NCBI GenBank assembly: GCA_008704415.1
Contig: VXIS01000152.1
Span: 42,374-106,373 of the forward strand
DNA: 64,000 nucleotides
Reading direction: 5' to 3'
DNA from: Sphaerosporella brunnea
Taxonomy: Eukaryota > Ascomycota > Pezizomycetes > Pezizales > Pyronemataceae
Within the stretch, counting starts at the first letter, position 1. Every line of letters begins with the position of its first letter. A program made the position numbers and the translations under genes. The notes under the pieces were generated by a model. The model saw only the letters and a program-made list of their open reading frames with translations. It was not told the DNA's origin and did not search any database. Below, piece by piece: positions 44,651 through 55,186 of this stretch.

Positions 44651-45780
44651 ATGGTTTCCTTCGAGCCTCCAGCAGCACCTGACCTTTCGGCACTCCCAAA
44701 GGCGGCGCCCCAGCTCGCAGCGCCAGAGCCTGGTGCGCGCTCTCCCCCCCCCCCGGGGCTCCCTGCGAACCTTCCGCTAACAAAACTAGAAAACTGCCCC
44801 GGACCCGAATCGCAACAAGCCGGAAAAATGGACGCCTGTGCGGGCTGCCCCAACCAAATCATCTGCGCCACGGCGCCGAAAGGGCCGGACCCGGACCTTC
44901 CGTTGATACGCGCACGCATGAGCTCGGTCAAACACAAACTGCTGATTCTCTCCGGCAAAGGCGGGGTGGGGAAGTCGACGTTCACGGCGATGTTGGCGCA
45001 CGCGTTCGCGCAGAGCCCGCAGGTGCAGGTCGGTGTTATGGATGTGGATATTTGCGGCCCGTCGATTCCGCGGATGATGGGAGCTGTGAACGAGAGTATT
45101 CATACCTCGGGTGCGGGCTGGAGCCCCGTCTATGTTGCAGATAATCTTGGCGTCATGAGCATCCAATTCTTGCTGCCGAATCAGGATGATGCGGTTATTT
45201 GGAGGGGCCCAAAAAAGAATGGGCTTATTAAACAGTTTTTGAGGGATGTGGAGTGGGGAGAGCTCGACTTTTTGCTGGTTGATACGCCGCCCGGTACAAC
45301 GGATGAGCACCTCAGTGTTAACACTTACCTGAAGGAGAGTGGGGTCGATGGCGCTGTTGTGGTCACTACCCCGAATGAGGTCAGTTTGTTGGATGTTAGG
45401 AAGGAGATTAACTTCTGTAAGAAGGCGGGGATTAGAGTGTTGGGAATTGTGGAGAATATGAGTGGGTTTGTTTGCCCGAACTGTGAGGTAAGTTCAACTT
45501 TGCGGGCTTTGGATAGCTGGGAATTGTGCTGATCGGTGGATAGGGAGAGTCCCAGATTTTCCATGCAACTACGGGGGGTGCAAAGGCGCTGGCAGAGGAA
45601 ATGGGTGTGCCCTTTCTCGGCGCAGTGCCACTGGATCCTCGCATTGGAGTCGCATGCGATTACGGAGAGAGCTTTTTCGATGCATACCCTGAGAGCCCGG
45701 CTTGTGATGGGTTAATGGTGATCATCCGAGGGCTACAAGACCAGATTGGGTTTGAGCAGCTGCCGGAGTATGATGAATAA
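44651..45780 (+). CDS. NBP35: Cytosolic Fe-S cluster assembly factor Nbp35/NUBP1
   Basis: Exon 1 (44651-45487) and exon 2 (45544-45780) encode 357 residues. Nbp35 with Cfd1 is the scaffold of the cytosolic iron-sulfur assembly machinery. The N-terminal four-cysteine cluster site that distinguishes Nbp35 from Cfd1 is complete: C49, C63, C66, C72. The deviant P-loop [10 protein letters not shown] is at 101-110, switch motifs include MDVDICGPS and [11 protein letters not shown], and the bridging CPNC (C275, C278) that binds the shared cluster ends exon 1. The end of exon 1 is exactly at this motif. The protein is slightly longer than yeast Nbp35 (328) because of a Pro/Ala-rich N-terminus with a C tract in its codons. 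Confidence 0.95.
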
Positions 45781-46541
45781 GTCTGGGGGGTCTACGTTTT
45801 GGGACGATAGAAGCACGTTGTTCTGTATATAGCATGGCATTGGGAGGCGTAATTGGCGTTATTAAAAGTTACGGTTGTTTGGAAACCTTTAACAGCGCTC
45901 AGTCATCTTTGATGTCTCGAGGGCGGCGATCCCTATCCCCGACGCCGCTGCGGTGATGGCCTCGTTCTCGTTCATGTCGTGCACCGTCACGCTCCCTGTC
46001 CCGGGGTTCTTTCCCACGATACTCCCGCTTTGTGTCTCCCTCCTATCGCTCCGCTTGTCCCTACTGCTACGATGCTCTGACACCGCCAAATCTCTCCTCT
46101 TCCTCGTCTCTTCAACCTCCTTCTTCTTCCCACGCTCCGGCTGGCCCTTCATGATGTCATCCTTGCCATGGTCTTTCTGGAATCTGTTCGGTGCTTTGTG
46201 TCTGCGGTGCTTTCTGTCCCTATGCTTACTGCGTGCTTCTGCTCTTCCTTCTCTTGCTCTTCGCTCGTACTCCTCTTCTTCTGCCGCAGGTTCCTTCCCG
46301 ATCAAATCCGCCCCTAATCAGTTTCTCGATCTCCTCCGACAGCAGGTTCTCTCGGCATGCCACCATCTCTGCGCCATTCCTTCCTATCCCTATCGCCTCC
46401 CCAGTGTCTACGATCCTTGTCCCGTGAATATGGATCCCTCTCGGAGCGATGTCGCTCCTTGTGTGTTAGAGTTGGCTTGGCCAGCAGTTTAGAGGATAGA
46501 TAGAAATAGAGGGTTGATTGGTTAAGAACACACGACCCTCA
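45781..46541 (-). pseudogene. RS-tail-like sequence downstream of IST3, possible partial duplication
   Basis: Reading the minus strand from about 46470 to 45889, two overlapping frames contain ERHRSERDPYSRDK, SEEIEKLIRG and, after a frameshift, ADLIGKEPAAEEEEYERRA and a long Arg/Lys/Ser/Glu-rich tail. These resemble parts of the IST3 C-terminus: [12 protein letters not shown] and [18 protein letters not shown]. The nucleotide match around GGATCCCTCT and GAGCGATGTCGCT is visible at 46430-46460 and 46589-46612. There is no start or RRM, so it is either a broken duplicate of the IST3 tail or extra 3' exons of IST3. I favour the first because no donor and acceptor join it in frame. The first about 100 bp are NBP35 3' region. 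Confidence 0.4.
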
Positions 46542-47226
46542 CTAGCTATCACTCGCCTTGGCCACCCTAACTCTGTCCCGTGATTCTGGATCCCTCTTAG
46601 AGCGATGTCGCTTGTGTTCCCTTGATCGCGACCTATGCCTCCGCTCTCTAGAATCTGTTCGGTGCTCTCTGTCCCGCGGCTTGCTGTGGCGCTTTCTGCC
46701 TTCCGACTTGCTGCGGCGCCTCCTGCTCTTTGGCTCACTGCGCGCCCCTGCCTCTCTTCCCCTCGCTCTCTGCCTGCACTCCTCTTCTCCCGCTGCAGGC
46801 TTTACCTCGAATAAGTCCGTCTCATCGTCCCTCTGTTTGTAGCGACAATGGTCCACGCGGATAGTGCGACCTAAAATGTTTGTGCCACCTAGATTGTCGA
46901 CGGCCAACACGGTGCTCCGCTGGTCTTCGTACTTGAGGAAAGCGAACCCTTTCGATTTTCCAGTGTCTTTGTCACGAATTAGGTTGATGTGCACCGGCTC
47001 GCCATATTGTGAGAATATGGTGACGATGTCGCCTTCGCTCAGCTCGTACGGGAGCCCGCCGATGTACACGTATGCGGTGTCGTTCCAGTCGTTGTGCCAG
47101 GACGCTGAGATTGGCTGTTTGCTTATCAGTAGCGGGTTTGAGAAACGGGAAGGCAAATGACAAACTCACCACTGCAGCGTCAAGCTCGCGCTGGTTCAAG
47201 CGCTCGATTTCGCGGATGTTGTTCAT
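46542..47226 (-). CDS. IST3: U2 snRNP-associated RRM protein Ist3/Snu17-like (RBMX2)
   Basis: Exon 1 (47170-47226) and exon 2 (46542-47114) encode 209 residues. I start at [16 protein letters not shown], the conserved family beginning; an in-frame ATG 63 bp upstream (47289) is less likely. The single RRM shows RNP2 YVYIGGL, RNP1 [10 protein letters not shown] and the family-specific block [13 protein letters not shown]. After the RRM comes an Arg/Ser/Glu-rich tail. Ist3 with Bud13 and Pml1 forms the RES complex, which binds activated spliceosomes and helps pre-mRNA retention and splicing. That seems relevant in a genome with so many short introns. The tail ([12 protein letters not shown]) recurs in degenerate form just downstream. 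Confidence 0.88.
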
Positions 47227-47583
47227 GGTTGGGTTGTTCGGGCGCCCGCATGGAGCTGGCGCGAGATTATTGACGAGCTTCGCGATCATGTGACACGGCG
47301 GCTTGATGACTAACCAGGACGGACCACATGTAGATAGCTAATGTGGAATTCACGGTTGGACTCCAGATATGCCTGTACCCTCGGCCTGCGCTGGAAGTAT
47401 AATTACTAGCTATAGAGGAGTATCTACTTGTAAGTAAAGAAAGGACGAGAGAAAAGGTGTCGTGCCTACTCAGGTCAAGAGCTGGGGTCGCGTAACAGAG
47501 GACATGGCTTACCTAATGAGAGAAAGAGAAAAGCAACACTTTACCTCCAAAAGCTAACTTCAGCACTTCAATTCACAGCCAAA
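47227..47583. promoter_or_regulatory. Divergent promoter between IST3 and TIM9
   Basis: A 357-bp spacer between divergent starts. Near 47500-47560 a CTTACCTAA...GAGAAA stretch resembles one near 48488-48530, suggesting an old local duplication. No specific factor site was recognised. Confidence 0.4.
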
Positions 47584-48048
47584 ATGGAAGCGTGAGTACA
47601 TCATTCCGCACGCCACCCCCAGCGGAAAACGACTTGACTAACGACGGGATCAGTCTTAACGCAAATGAGCAGCGCGAGTTCGCGGCGATTATGGAGAGGA
47701 GACAGATGAAGGACTTCATGACGGTACGGATTTGAGCTTTGGATGGTTGGAGAAATTTGGGAGTTTGCTGACTTGATGCTGTGGGCAGATGTACTCCAAC
47801 TTGGTCCAGAGGTTGGTGCTTTCTTAGCCGAAATATATAAATACACAATCGCCAGGCGGCGCTGACTCGTTGCGCATAGGTGTTTCGACGACTGCATCAA
47901 CGACTTCACCTCCAAGGCAGTGTCCTCCAAGGAGGAAACATGCGTAAGCCGCTGCGTCGACAAGTCCCTCAAGACCTCCGAGCGCCTTGGGCAACGCTTC
48001 GCAGAGCAGAACCAGGCTATGATGCAGGGTCAGATGGGTGGAAAATAA
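47584..48048 (+). CDS. TIM9: Mitochondrial intermembrane chaperone Tim9
   Basis: Four exons (47584-47591, 47654-47723, 47789-47811, 47880-48048) encode 89 residues. The coding part of the first exon is only 8 nt (ATGGAAGC) and the third exon is 23 nt; the phase closes at each junction. The twin CX3C motif is complete: CFDDC (C35, C39) and CVSRC (C55, C59), separated by 15 residues. The start [20 protein letters not shown] and the segment MKDFMTMYSNL are typical of Tim9. With Tim10 it forms the hexameric chaperone that carries hydrophobic carrier precursors across the intermembrane space. The length equals the family norm (about 87-90). Confidence 0.93.
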
Positions 48049-49477
48049 AGTCAGTGCAGGGGTTCGATTTGGGGAACAGTCGTAAGCAGACTGATGGCAG
48101 TGCGTTACTTTCTGTTGGGAATTCTACCTGGGCGAGCGATCAAGAGGCGTACCAGCCACGAACACAAACATGCCATGTACAGTAATGGGCCCCGAAAAAG
48201 AGGGCCTGGTTTATTTTATCCTACACACCTTGAATCGGGTAACTACGTGGGTGGGCGAAGTTGGAGCTTTAGACGTTCTCTGAAGTTGTTTGCGCGCCGA
48301 TGAGAGTTCTGTTTTTTTCCCCTCTGCTCCAATTGTTAACCTTACTTGGGTCGACGGTCGGCCCTCCAGCGCTCGGGCTGGCGCGACCTCTGACCCTCGC
48401 GTTTCCGACCGACTCCATGCTGTTCCCAGCTACAGCACTCTCTCTAGATATACCATTCCAGCTAATAACTCCAGGCAAGAGGATCGCTTACCTAACTAGA
48501 GAAACGCGAGAGAAAAGGACCGGCAACACCACTTACTGGCCGTACTGACCGTCACTCGCCCAATTCACCCGACCCACCAGCCGGCTCCCAGCAAGAATGG
48601 GTCTCCTAACCGTAACTGGGTGCGTCCGGGTCATTTTCAGCCCAAGTAATGCGAGTGATATGTTATGAACTAGTAGTTACCCGGCTTCAAGCTTTAGAGT
48701 CTGTTAGTCAGCTACAAGTGGCGTAGTTGGCTAGGCCAACAAGAGACTGACTAACTAAACTTCGCTTTGGTCTCATAAACTTTGAATTGACTTCCAGGGT
48801 CCGAGATCGCAAGGGAAAAAAGGGTGCTGTTTGAACAGTGGTTCACAGAGGATATAAACTGCCATTAATGGGCTTCTTGATTGGACGAGCCACTCACTCA
48901 GCGTGGTGCCTGCTACATATGATCATGATCTGTGTTGCGGAATTTGAATTGAAATGGAAGATCCTTCCAATCAAAGCATCAGAAACGCCAAGAACAGACA
49001 GAAATAGGGGGTGCTACATTATGTACCCAGGGAAACGGGCGAGGGCGAGGAACAGTGAATCGCCAGAGAGAGGTGCTTTTCTTTCTTTCCCACAGAGCCT
49101 TCAAACGGAGCATCACTTGGCTGCTTCGTTTTCTTCACGCACAACTCTCCCCCCCCCCCCAAGCCTCCCCCCCGGCCCTTCTTCTCGTCTTCTGCGTTGT
49201 CCCTGTCCGACATAGACCACCTCCATCAAAGCAACTTTCCGACCTTGGGACCCTGTCCACTACCACACGCGTATCTCGCTTCGTTCTCTCACCCCCCCCT
49301 TTCCCGTCTGTCACTCATCAAAGCAAACCGACCCAGCAAGTGCCAGCTGCACACCCACCACCTGCACCTTCTTTCGACCACCTTCAATTCAATCCTCACG
49401 GATCACTACTTCTTCGACAACCGTCGATTTCTCTCGTTCCTTTTCAAGCCGTCACAACACATAATACATCCGCAATC
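48049..49477. other. Intergenic between TIM9 and CDC11
   Basis: No gene is supported between about 48050 and 49000. From about 49080 to the septin ATG the sequence is strongly pyrimidine-rich, with a 12-base C tract at 49149-49160, and probably represents the promoter and long 5' leader of CDC11. Confidence 0.5.
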
Positions 49478-51173
49478 ATGTCGGGAATGCATCCAGTACG
49501 TGCCTGCCATATACCTACCGCTTGGACCTCACCCACTTTCGCTGCTGGCCGCCCACCCCTCCCCCCATTGAGAGGCGGAGCTGGCTGGGGGATCATGATG
49601 ATGATGATGATGATGCAATTGCATATCAAGGGGAGTTACTTCAGTGTGCTGACGAAATATCGCTCGAATGAAGGTCCGCCGTAAGAAGCAGATGAAGAAG
49701 GGCATCCAATTCTGCCTGATGGTCTGCGGTGCTTCTGGAACTGGTATGTTCGTTCTTTTCCTGCCCATCGCCGACTCCACAGCTCTTCTCTTGCAGCAAA
49801 GGAACTAACTCGCCTGCTTCTCCCCAACAGGACGCACAACCTTTGTGAACACACTTTGCGGCAAGAAGGTTCTACAGAGCAAGGATGCCGACGACGCCGA
49901 GAACGCGCACGTCGAGGAGGGCGTGCGGATCAAGCCCGTCACCGTCGGTACGTCCATCGAAAACCCCCGAGAGCCCCCTCTTCCGTGCGGCCCGTGTTTC
50001 TTACGTGTTTCCTCCTACAGAGCTTGACGAGGAGGGAACTCGCATCTCTCTGACCATTGTCGACACCCCTGGTTTCGGAGACCAGATCGACAATGAGGCC
50101 AGTTTCGGGGAGATCTCTGGCTACCTCGAACGCCAGTACGACGATATTCTCGCTGAGGAGTCCCGCATCAAGCGTAACCCCCGATTCCGCGACAACCGTG
50201 TGCATGCTCTCCTCTACTTTATCACGCCCACTGGGCATGGGTACGAACCCAAAACTAGTAGTTTCACCCACAATTGTCGTACAGCTTGCTGATAGCCGCG
50301 ATTGCAGTCTGCGTGAGCTCGACATCGAATTGATGAAGCGTCTGTCGCCTCGTGTCAACGTCATTCCCGTCATCGGAAAGGCCGATTCGCTCACCCCGGC
50401 CGAGCTCGCCGAGTCGAAGAAGTTGGTTATGGAGGACATCGAGCACTACCGCATCCCCGTCTACAACTTCCCGTACGACATTGAGGAGGATGATGAGGAC
50501 ACCGTGGAGGAGAACGCTGAGCTGCGCGGACTGATGCCGTTCGCCATTGTCGGAAGCGAGGAGACGGTTGAGATTGGCGGCCGGAAAGTCCGCGCCAGAC
50601 AGTACCCGTGGGGTATCGTCGAAGGTAAATCGTGGAATGCGTGGTACGGTTGGACAGCCATGCTAAGCTCCCATTGCAGTCGAGAACCCTAGACACTCGG
50701 ACTTCCTGGCGATCCGATCGGCGTTGCTGCACTCACACCTTGCCGATCTCAAGGAAATCACCCACGACTTCCTGTATGAAAACTACCGAACAGAGAAGCT
50801 TTCCAAATCTGTCGAAGGTGGTGCTTCTGCGTATGTCACCCACCACTTCCCGCTCGTTGGAGCTATAATACTGACCTGTTGATAGTTCTATGAACCCTGA
50901 GGACCTGGCTTCCCAGTCCGTGAAGCTGAAGGAGGAACAGCTCAGACGTGAGGAGGAGAAACTCCGAGAGATTGAGCTGAAGGTGCAGCGCGAGATCAAC
51001 GAGAAGCGACAAGAGCTACTCGCTCGCGAATCTCAGCTCAAAGAGATGTATGTTCAAGCCCATCTACCTGTCTAACGCAAACTAGCGCTAACACAATGCC
51101 CAGTGAGGCGCGGATGACCCGCGAGGCAAGCGCTGCCCACTCGGACATCGGGCAGAACGGAGAGCACGCATAA
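49478..51173 (+). CDS. CDC11: Septin, Cdc11/AspA group
   Basis: Eight exons (49478-49495, 49674-49743, 49831-49947, 50021-50240, 50308-50624, 50680-50830, 50886-51047, 51104-51173) encode 374 residues. Septins form GTP-binding filaments at septa and hyphal branch sites. G1 GASGTGRTTF, G3 DTPGFGD and G4 GKAD are intact, and the septin unique element follows in the region of RARQYPWGIVEVENPRHSDF. The C-terminal part (MNPEDLASQS onward) forms a coiled coil of about 50 residues (REEEKLREIELKVQREINEK). The G1 sequence GTGRTTF and start MSGMHP...RRKKQMKKG point to the Cdc11 (Aspergillus AspA) subfamily. It is highly conserved. The first exon codes only six residues. Confidence 0.93.
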
Positions 51174-52234
51174 GCTAGGTAGATGCTAGCTAGTTAGTGG
51201 GGATGGGGAGAGGGGAGAGTTGAACATTAAAACGCGCGCAATTGGAAGTTGATGTTCTTTGTAATTTTGTTGTTGTGATATCCACACAAGGATGGTGGGC
51301 AGCAGGCGCGTGCGAACGGTGGGGGTTTTTCTTTTTCTTTTTCTTTATACCAATGTGTTTTTTTTTCTTCTACTTTGATGTGTGGGCAGTTTTCTTTTTT
51401 TTTTTTTTCTTTTTTTTTTTTTTTGTTTCGTCTTTTTCAACGCTGCTGGTAGCTAACGGGTGGGTGGAAAGGAGTGTGTCTCTCTCTGTGTTTGTCCTTT
51501 TCTTTTTTTTTACTCTACTACTATGACTATACCTGTCTGTTGTCTTTTTTTCTTTTCTTTTTCTTGTTTTTGTTGTAACTGTTACTACTTCTACTACTAC
51601 TACTACTACTACTGCTCGTTTGTTTATTACTTATTGTAGGAACTGCACCCCACACAGCACAGCCTTTACTTATCTAATCTTTCTTTCTTTTTTTTTTTTT
51701 TTTTTTTTTGGGTAGGAATGGGAAGTGATGTGGATTTCTTGTGTGTTCGGATCACTCAAGTGTCACCGCCCACCCCGCCACCGCCACCCACCCAAGAACA
51801 CGTGAAAAAAAGCATTCGTTTCCGACTGTTGTCAATCCCATTCGAATTCCAATATTTCCCATCCCATTCCATTTCAGCAATTTCCCCATCCCGCAGTTTC
51901 CCATCCAGTTATCCCATTGCAGAAAAAAGAGAATAAAAATAAAAATAAAAGATACGAGTATAAAGATGTAAAGATGGAGAGGAAAAAAAACAGTAAAAAC
52001 CCCCACCATTGGTACTGCAGCTACAAGAAGGGAAAAAAAAAAAGATGCCGCCGCCCTCAGCAACGCAAGAAAAAGAAAGTTATTGATACAACCGAATTAG
52101 ATCCCAAACATCAACACAGTGTAGTACAAAAGATAAAAAAAAATAAGAAAAAAATAAGAAAAAAATTTAAGTAACCACATCCACAGGGATATCAAGCGAA
52201 AGAAGAGAAAGAAGGAAGGAAAATACCCCCCCAC
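51174..52234. other. Convergent 3' regions of CDC11 and SSK1
   Basis: T-rich tracts (51390-51424, 51691-51709) and a CTA trinucleotide repeat (about 51590-51612) belong to 3' untranslated sequence of CDC11. The part after about 51910 is A-rich on the plus strand, as expected for the SSK1 3' region. No gene is supported. Confidence 0.55.
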
Positions 52235-55186
52235 TTATCCTGCAGCCGCCAGCTTTTTCGAATCCTCGATAACTTTTGGCTGCTTCCTCCCTGGCTTATT
52301 ATTGGACGGGACACGTTTCTTTGCCGCATCAGCCGCCGACATCTCTTCCGTTACCTTCTTCCACGTCTTCCACCCATCAAAGTCGATTAGTGCCTGCATA
52401 CAACCCCATTCCGTGACTTTTCTTTCCAGCCAGATAAAGTTTACCGGCTACACCAACAGTCAGCAAAAGTTACGTCAATAGGAAAGTGCAGGGATGCATA
52501 CCTTGGTCAGGAAGTCGTTGCAACCTGCTGCGTACGCTTCGTGACGATCACTCTGCAGTGACGACGCCGTCAGAGCCACAATGATAACCGGTGATCTGAA
52601 CAAGATCGAGTCCGGTAATCGATCCTCCCCGGGAATCTCAGCCGGAAGCGAGTCATCCTCCTCATCCTCATCTCCGCCGTCTGGTTTTGACGTGTGCGGA
52701 AATGCCCCTCTGATCCTATTAACCTTCTCCAACCTGCGAATCTCCTTTGTAGCTTCCAATCCGTTCATCACTGGCAGCTGAATGTCCATCAATACTAAAT
52801 GAAATCCTCCGGCCCTCCATTTTTCCACTGCAATCTTTCCATTCATAGCCGCCTCCCACCGAACTTTGAGCCGCTTCATGAAAGCCTCCAGTAGCCGCAA
52901 GTTGATGACATTATCTTCGACTATCAACACCTTGATCGGCGGCACTGTTCCATCCGTCGGTAACGGTTGGCTTGGCGGCTTCTTCTCTTTGCTTTTCTTC
53001 CCGGAACCTGAAGGTGATCCGACTGAAGGTGAGGGCATGCGGGGTTTCTGAGATGGGTCCTCTTCAGAAGATACAGGCTTGACAAGCGGAATAGGAGGTG
53101 GCTGGACTCCGTTTGATGCGGAAGCATCAGACCCTCCACGCGCCCTACCAGGATGTGGCTTCGGTCCGAGCACGATTGGAGTGGGTGTTTGATGAACCGG
53201 CGGCGAGGTCGCCATCCGTGGTCCAATTCTTGGTCTATGTTCCTGTGGATGTCTATGATCTTGCGGGTGTCTGTGATCTTGTTGGTGTCTAGGATCTTGT
53301 GGATGTCTGGGATATGCCCCGGGACTGGGTATAGGCACAGTTCTACTGGAATCTGGTGTCCCTCGAGGAGCGGTAGGGGGCCGTTGAGGTACCGGCGTCT
53401 GGCTAAAATAGTCGTCGCTAGGTCCATGCGACTCCCCATAAGTGTAACTCTGCGCGTGGCTTGGTGACGGGCGTGGTGTTCTTCGCTCCCGCTCCGGAAC
53501 CTCGATAATCAATGCGTCGTCCGCAGATTGTCCATCAGGGTAATATTCCTCTAGCACTCGCATGAGCAGTTCGTCTGGCGCCAGTTGCCTCTCCACCCGA
53601 TCCCGATGATCATGACCTCCCCTTGCACGTTGCCCTCGAGGAACTACCCGGAGCTGCACATCTGCCGGGTCCCATGTCCTCCCCAGTGAATTCTGATATT
53701 TGTTTAAAACCAAATCGCGCACATCGTCTACCAAGTCTTCTTCCGTTATCAATACTGATGTAGGGGATGCGTGGATCCGCTTCACCCAGACCTTACGGGT
53801 GGCCATCTCTATCTGCTCCGTCTCCTCGGGTACAGGGGGTTGGGTTTGGCCGTATAAAAGATCGGTGATAATCGAACCGCTATCTGTAGTGAGCAATGAC
53901 TGACGACGGAGCACCTGTGATGGCCGACGAGGATAATCGTATCCGATAGATGCTGGGGTTGGGCCAGTTCGCCTTCGACCGTTCTGAGAACCTAAACGGG
54001 TGGGTCCAACTGTAGGAGCTGCAGTGGTTGGGCCTATAGGAAGTACAGTTGTTGGGCCTATTGGGGCCGATGGAAGGGGTACGGACGGAGTCGGTAGGGT
54101 CGACGCCGGTGGTGGTTGCGGTGGCGGTGGTCGCGGTAAAGTAGGATTTAGCGAGGCCGGGGGAGGAGGAGGCGGATGGTCTGCCGGATCAACCGAAGTG
54201 GTGTGTGGCGTGGTAGGTGGAGGTGGCTGCAACTCCAAAGTTAATTCGGACAAGGCAGAATTTGATTGTTGCTGTTGTGGTGGTGGTGGTGGTGGTGGCG
54301 GTGATAGAGGTGATGGTGAGCAATTCAGTTGAGGTGAAGGAGGACCAGCAGTTGCGGGGCCACAATCATTGGTGGCCTGGTTGCCGATGTGCTGGTTGCG
54401 TTTGAAATGGACCACTTCGGCTTCGGGGGAGATGATGCGGGTGGAGGTGGTTGTGTCGATCTGCCGTTCTTGATCTTGTATCGGTGCTGGCGGTTCTTGG
54501 GCCGGCGGTGACGACGTCGAGTCGGCGGCAGCAACAGCTGCCGGCGCACTGGGCTTTTCACAGGCCTCCTGTTCTTCGGCCTCCTGAAACTTGGACTCCG
54601 TAAAGAGGGAGGATTTGCGTCTTTCCCGCTTCTCTTCCTGGTAGCGTAGAAATGAGGAGTGGCTGTCGTTATCGCCAGCGAAGGAAGTAGGAGCGGAGGT
54701 AGTGGTTGTGGATGTTGTTATTGTGGTTGATTCGGTAGAGGAGTGCTTACCATCGATGACATTGGCATCTCCCATTCCCATTCCCATTACGGCATCCCCT
54801 GTTGGTTGTCCGTATGCATCTCCTTGCCGTCGCCCCCCGCCGAATAGCCAGTGGTGGTGGCTTACTTTAGAGCATTTTGACGACGCTAAGCTCCTTCGTG
54901 ACGGGGTCCTCCTCAAGCTTTCCCGATGCGTCGTTGGGAGAGAATGCTGTCCCCGTCCGCCTGCTGCTCCTCCGGCTCCGCCTCCGCCGCCTCCTCCTCC
55001 TCCGCTGCCGCTGCCGCCGCCCCCGCCCCCATTGCCATTGCCATTGCCATTGCCATTGCCAATGCCAACGCCGCCGCCGTTGCTGCTGTTGCCGTCGACC
55101 ATGGCCACATGCGGGATCTCGCCGGACGCTGTGCTGCGACGCTTCAACCGGTTCCGCACATCCAGCGCCCTCTTCAGGCCTTGCAT
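52235..55186 (-). CDS. SSK1: Ssk1-type response regulator of the HOG pathway
   Basis: Exon 1 (52502-55186) and exon 2 (52235-52447) encode 965 residues. In the Sln1-Ypd1-Ssk1 phosphorelay, unphosphorylated Ssk1 activates the Ssk2/Ssk22 MAPKKK. The receiver domain fills the C-terminus (about 752 onward): IKVLIVEDN (acid pocket E757/D758), phosphoacceptor D801 in VLMDIQLPVMNG, LTASS, and K895 at LTK|P, interrupted exactly by the only intron. Ssk1 receivers carry an insertion; here it is acidic (GGDEDEEDDS). The long N-terminus is disordered, with GNGNGN, poly-Pro and HPQD repeats. The ATG at 55184-55186 (MQGLKRALDVRNRLKRR) is the first good one; a CACCAG acceptor-like site just upstream leaves room for an extra 5' exon. 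Confidence 0.9.
53230..53330 (-). repeat. 18-bp coding repeat in SSK1 (HPQD units)
   Basis: About five tandem units encode variations of RHPQDHRHPQ in the disordered linker of Ssk1. The unit length is a multiple of three, so copy-number change keeps the frame. Confidence 0.75.
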
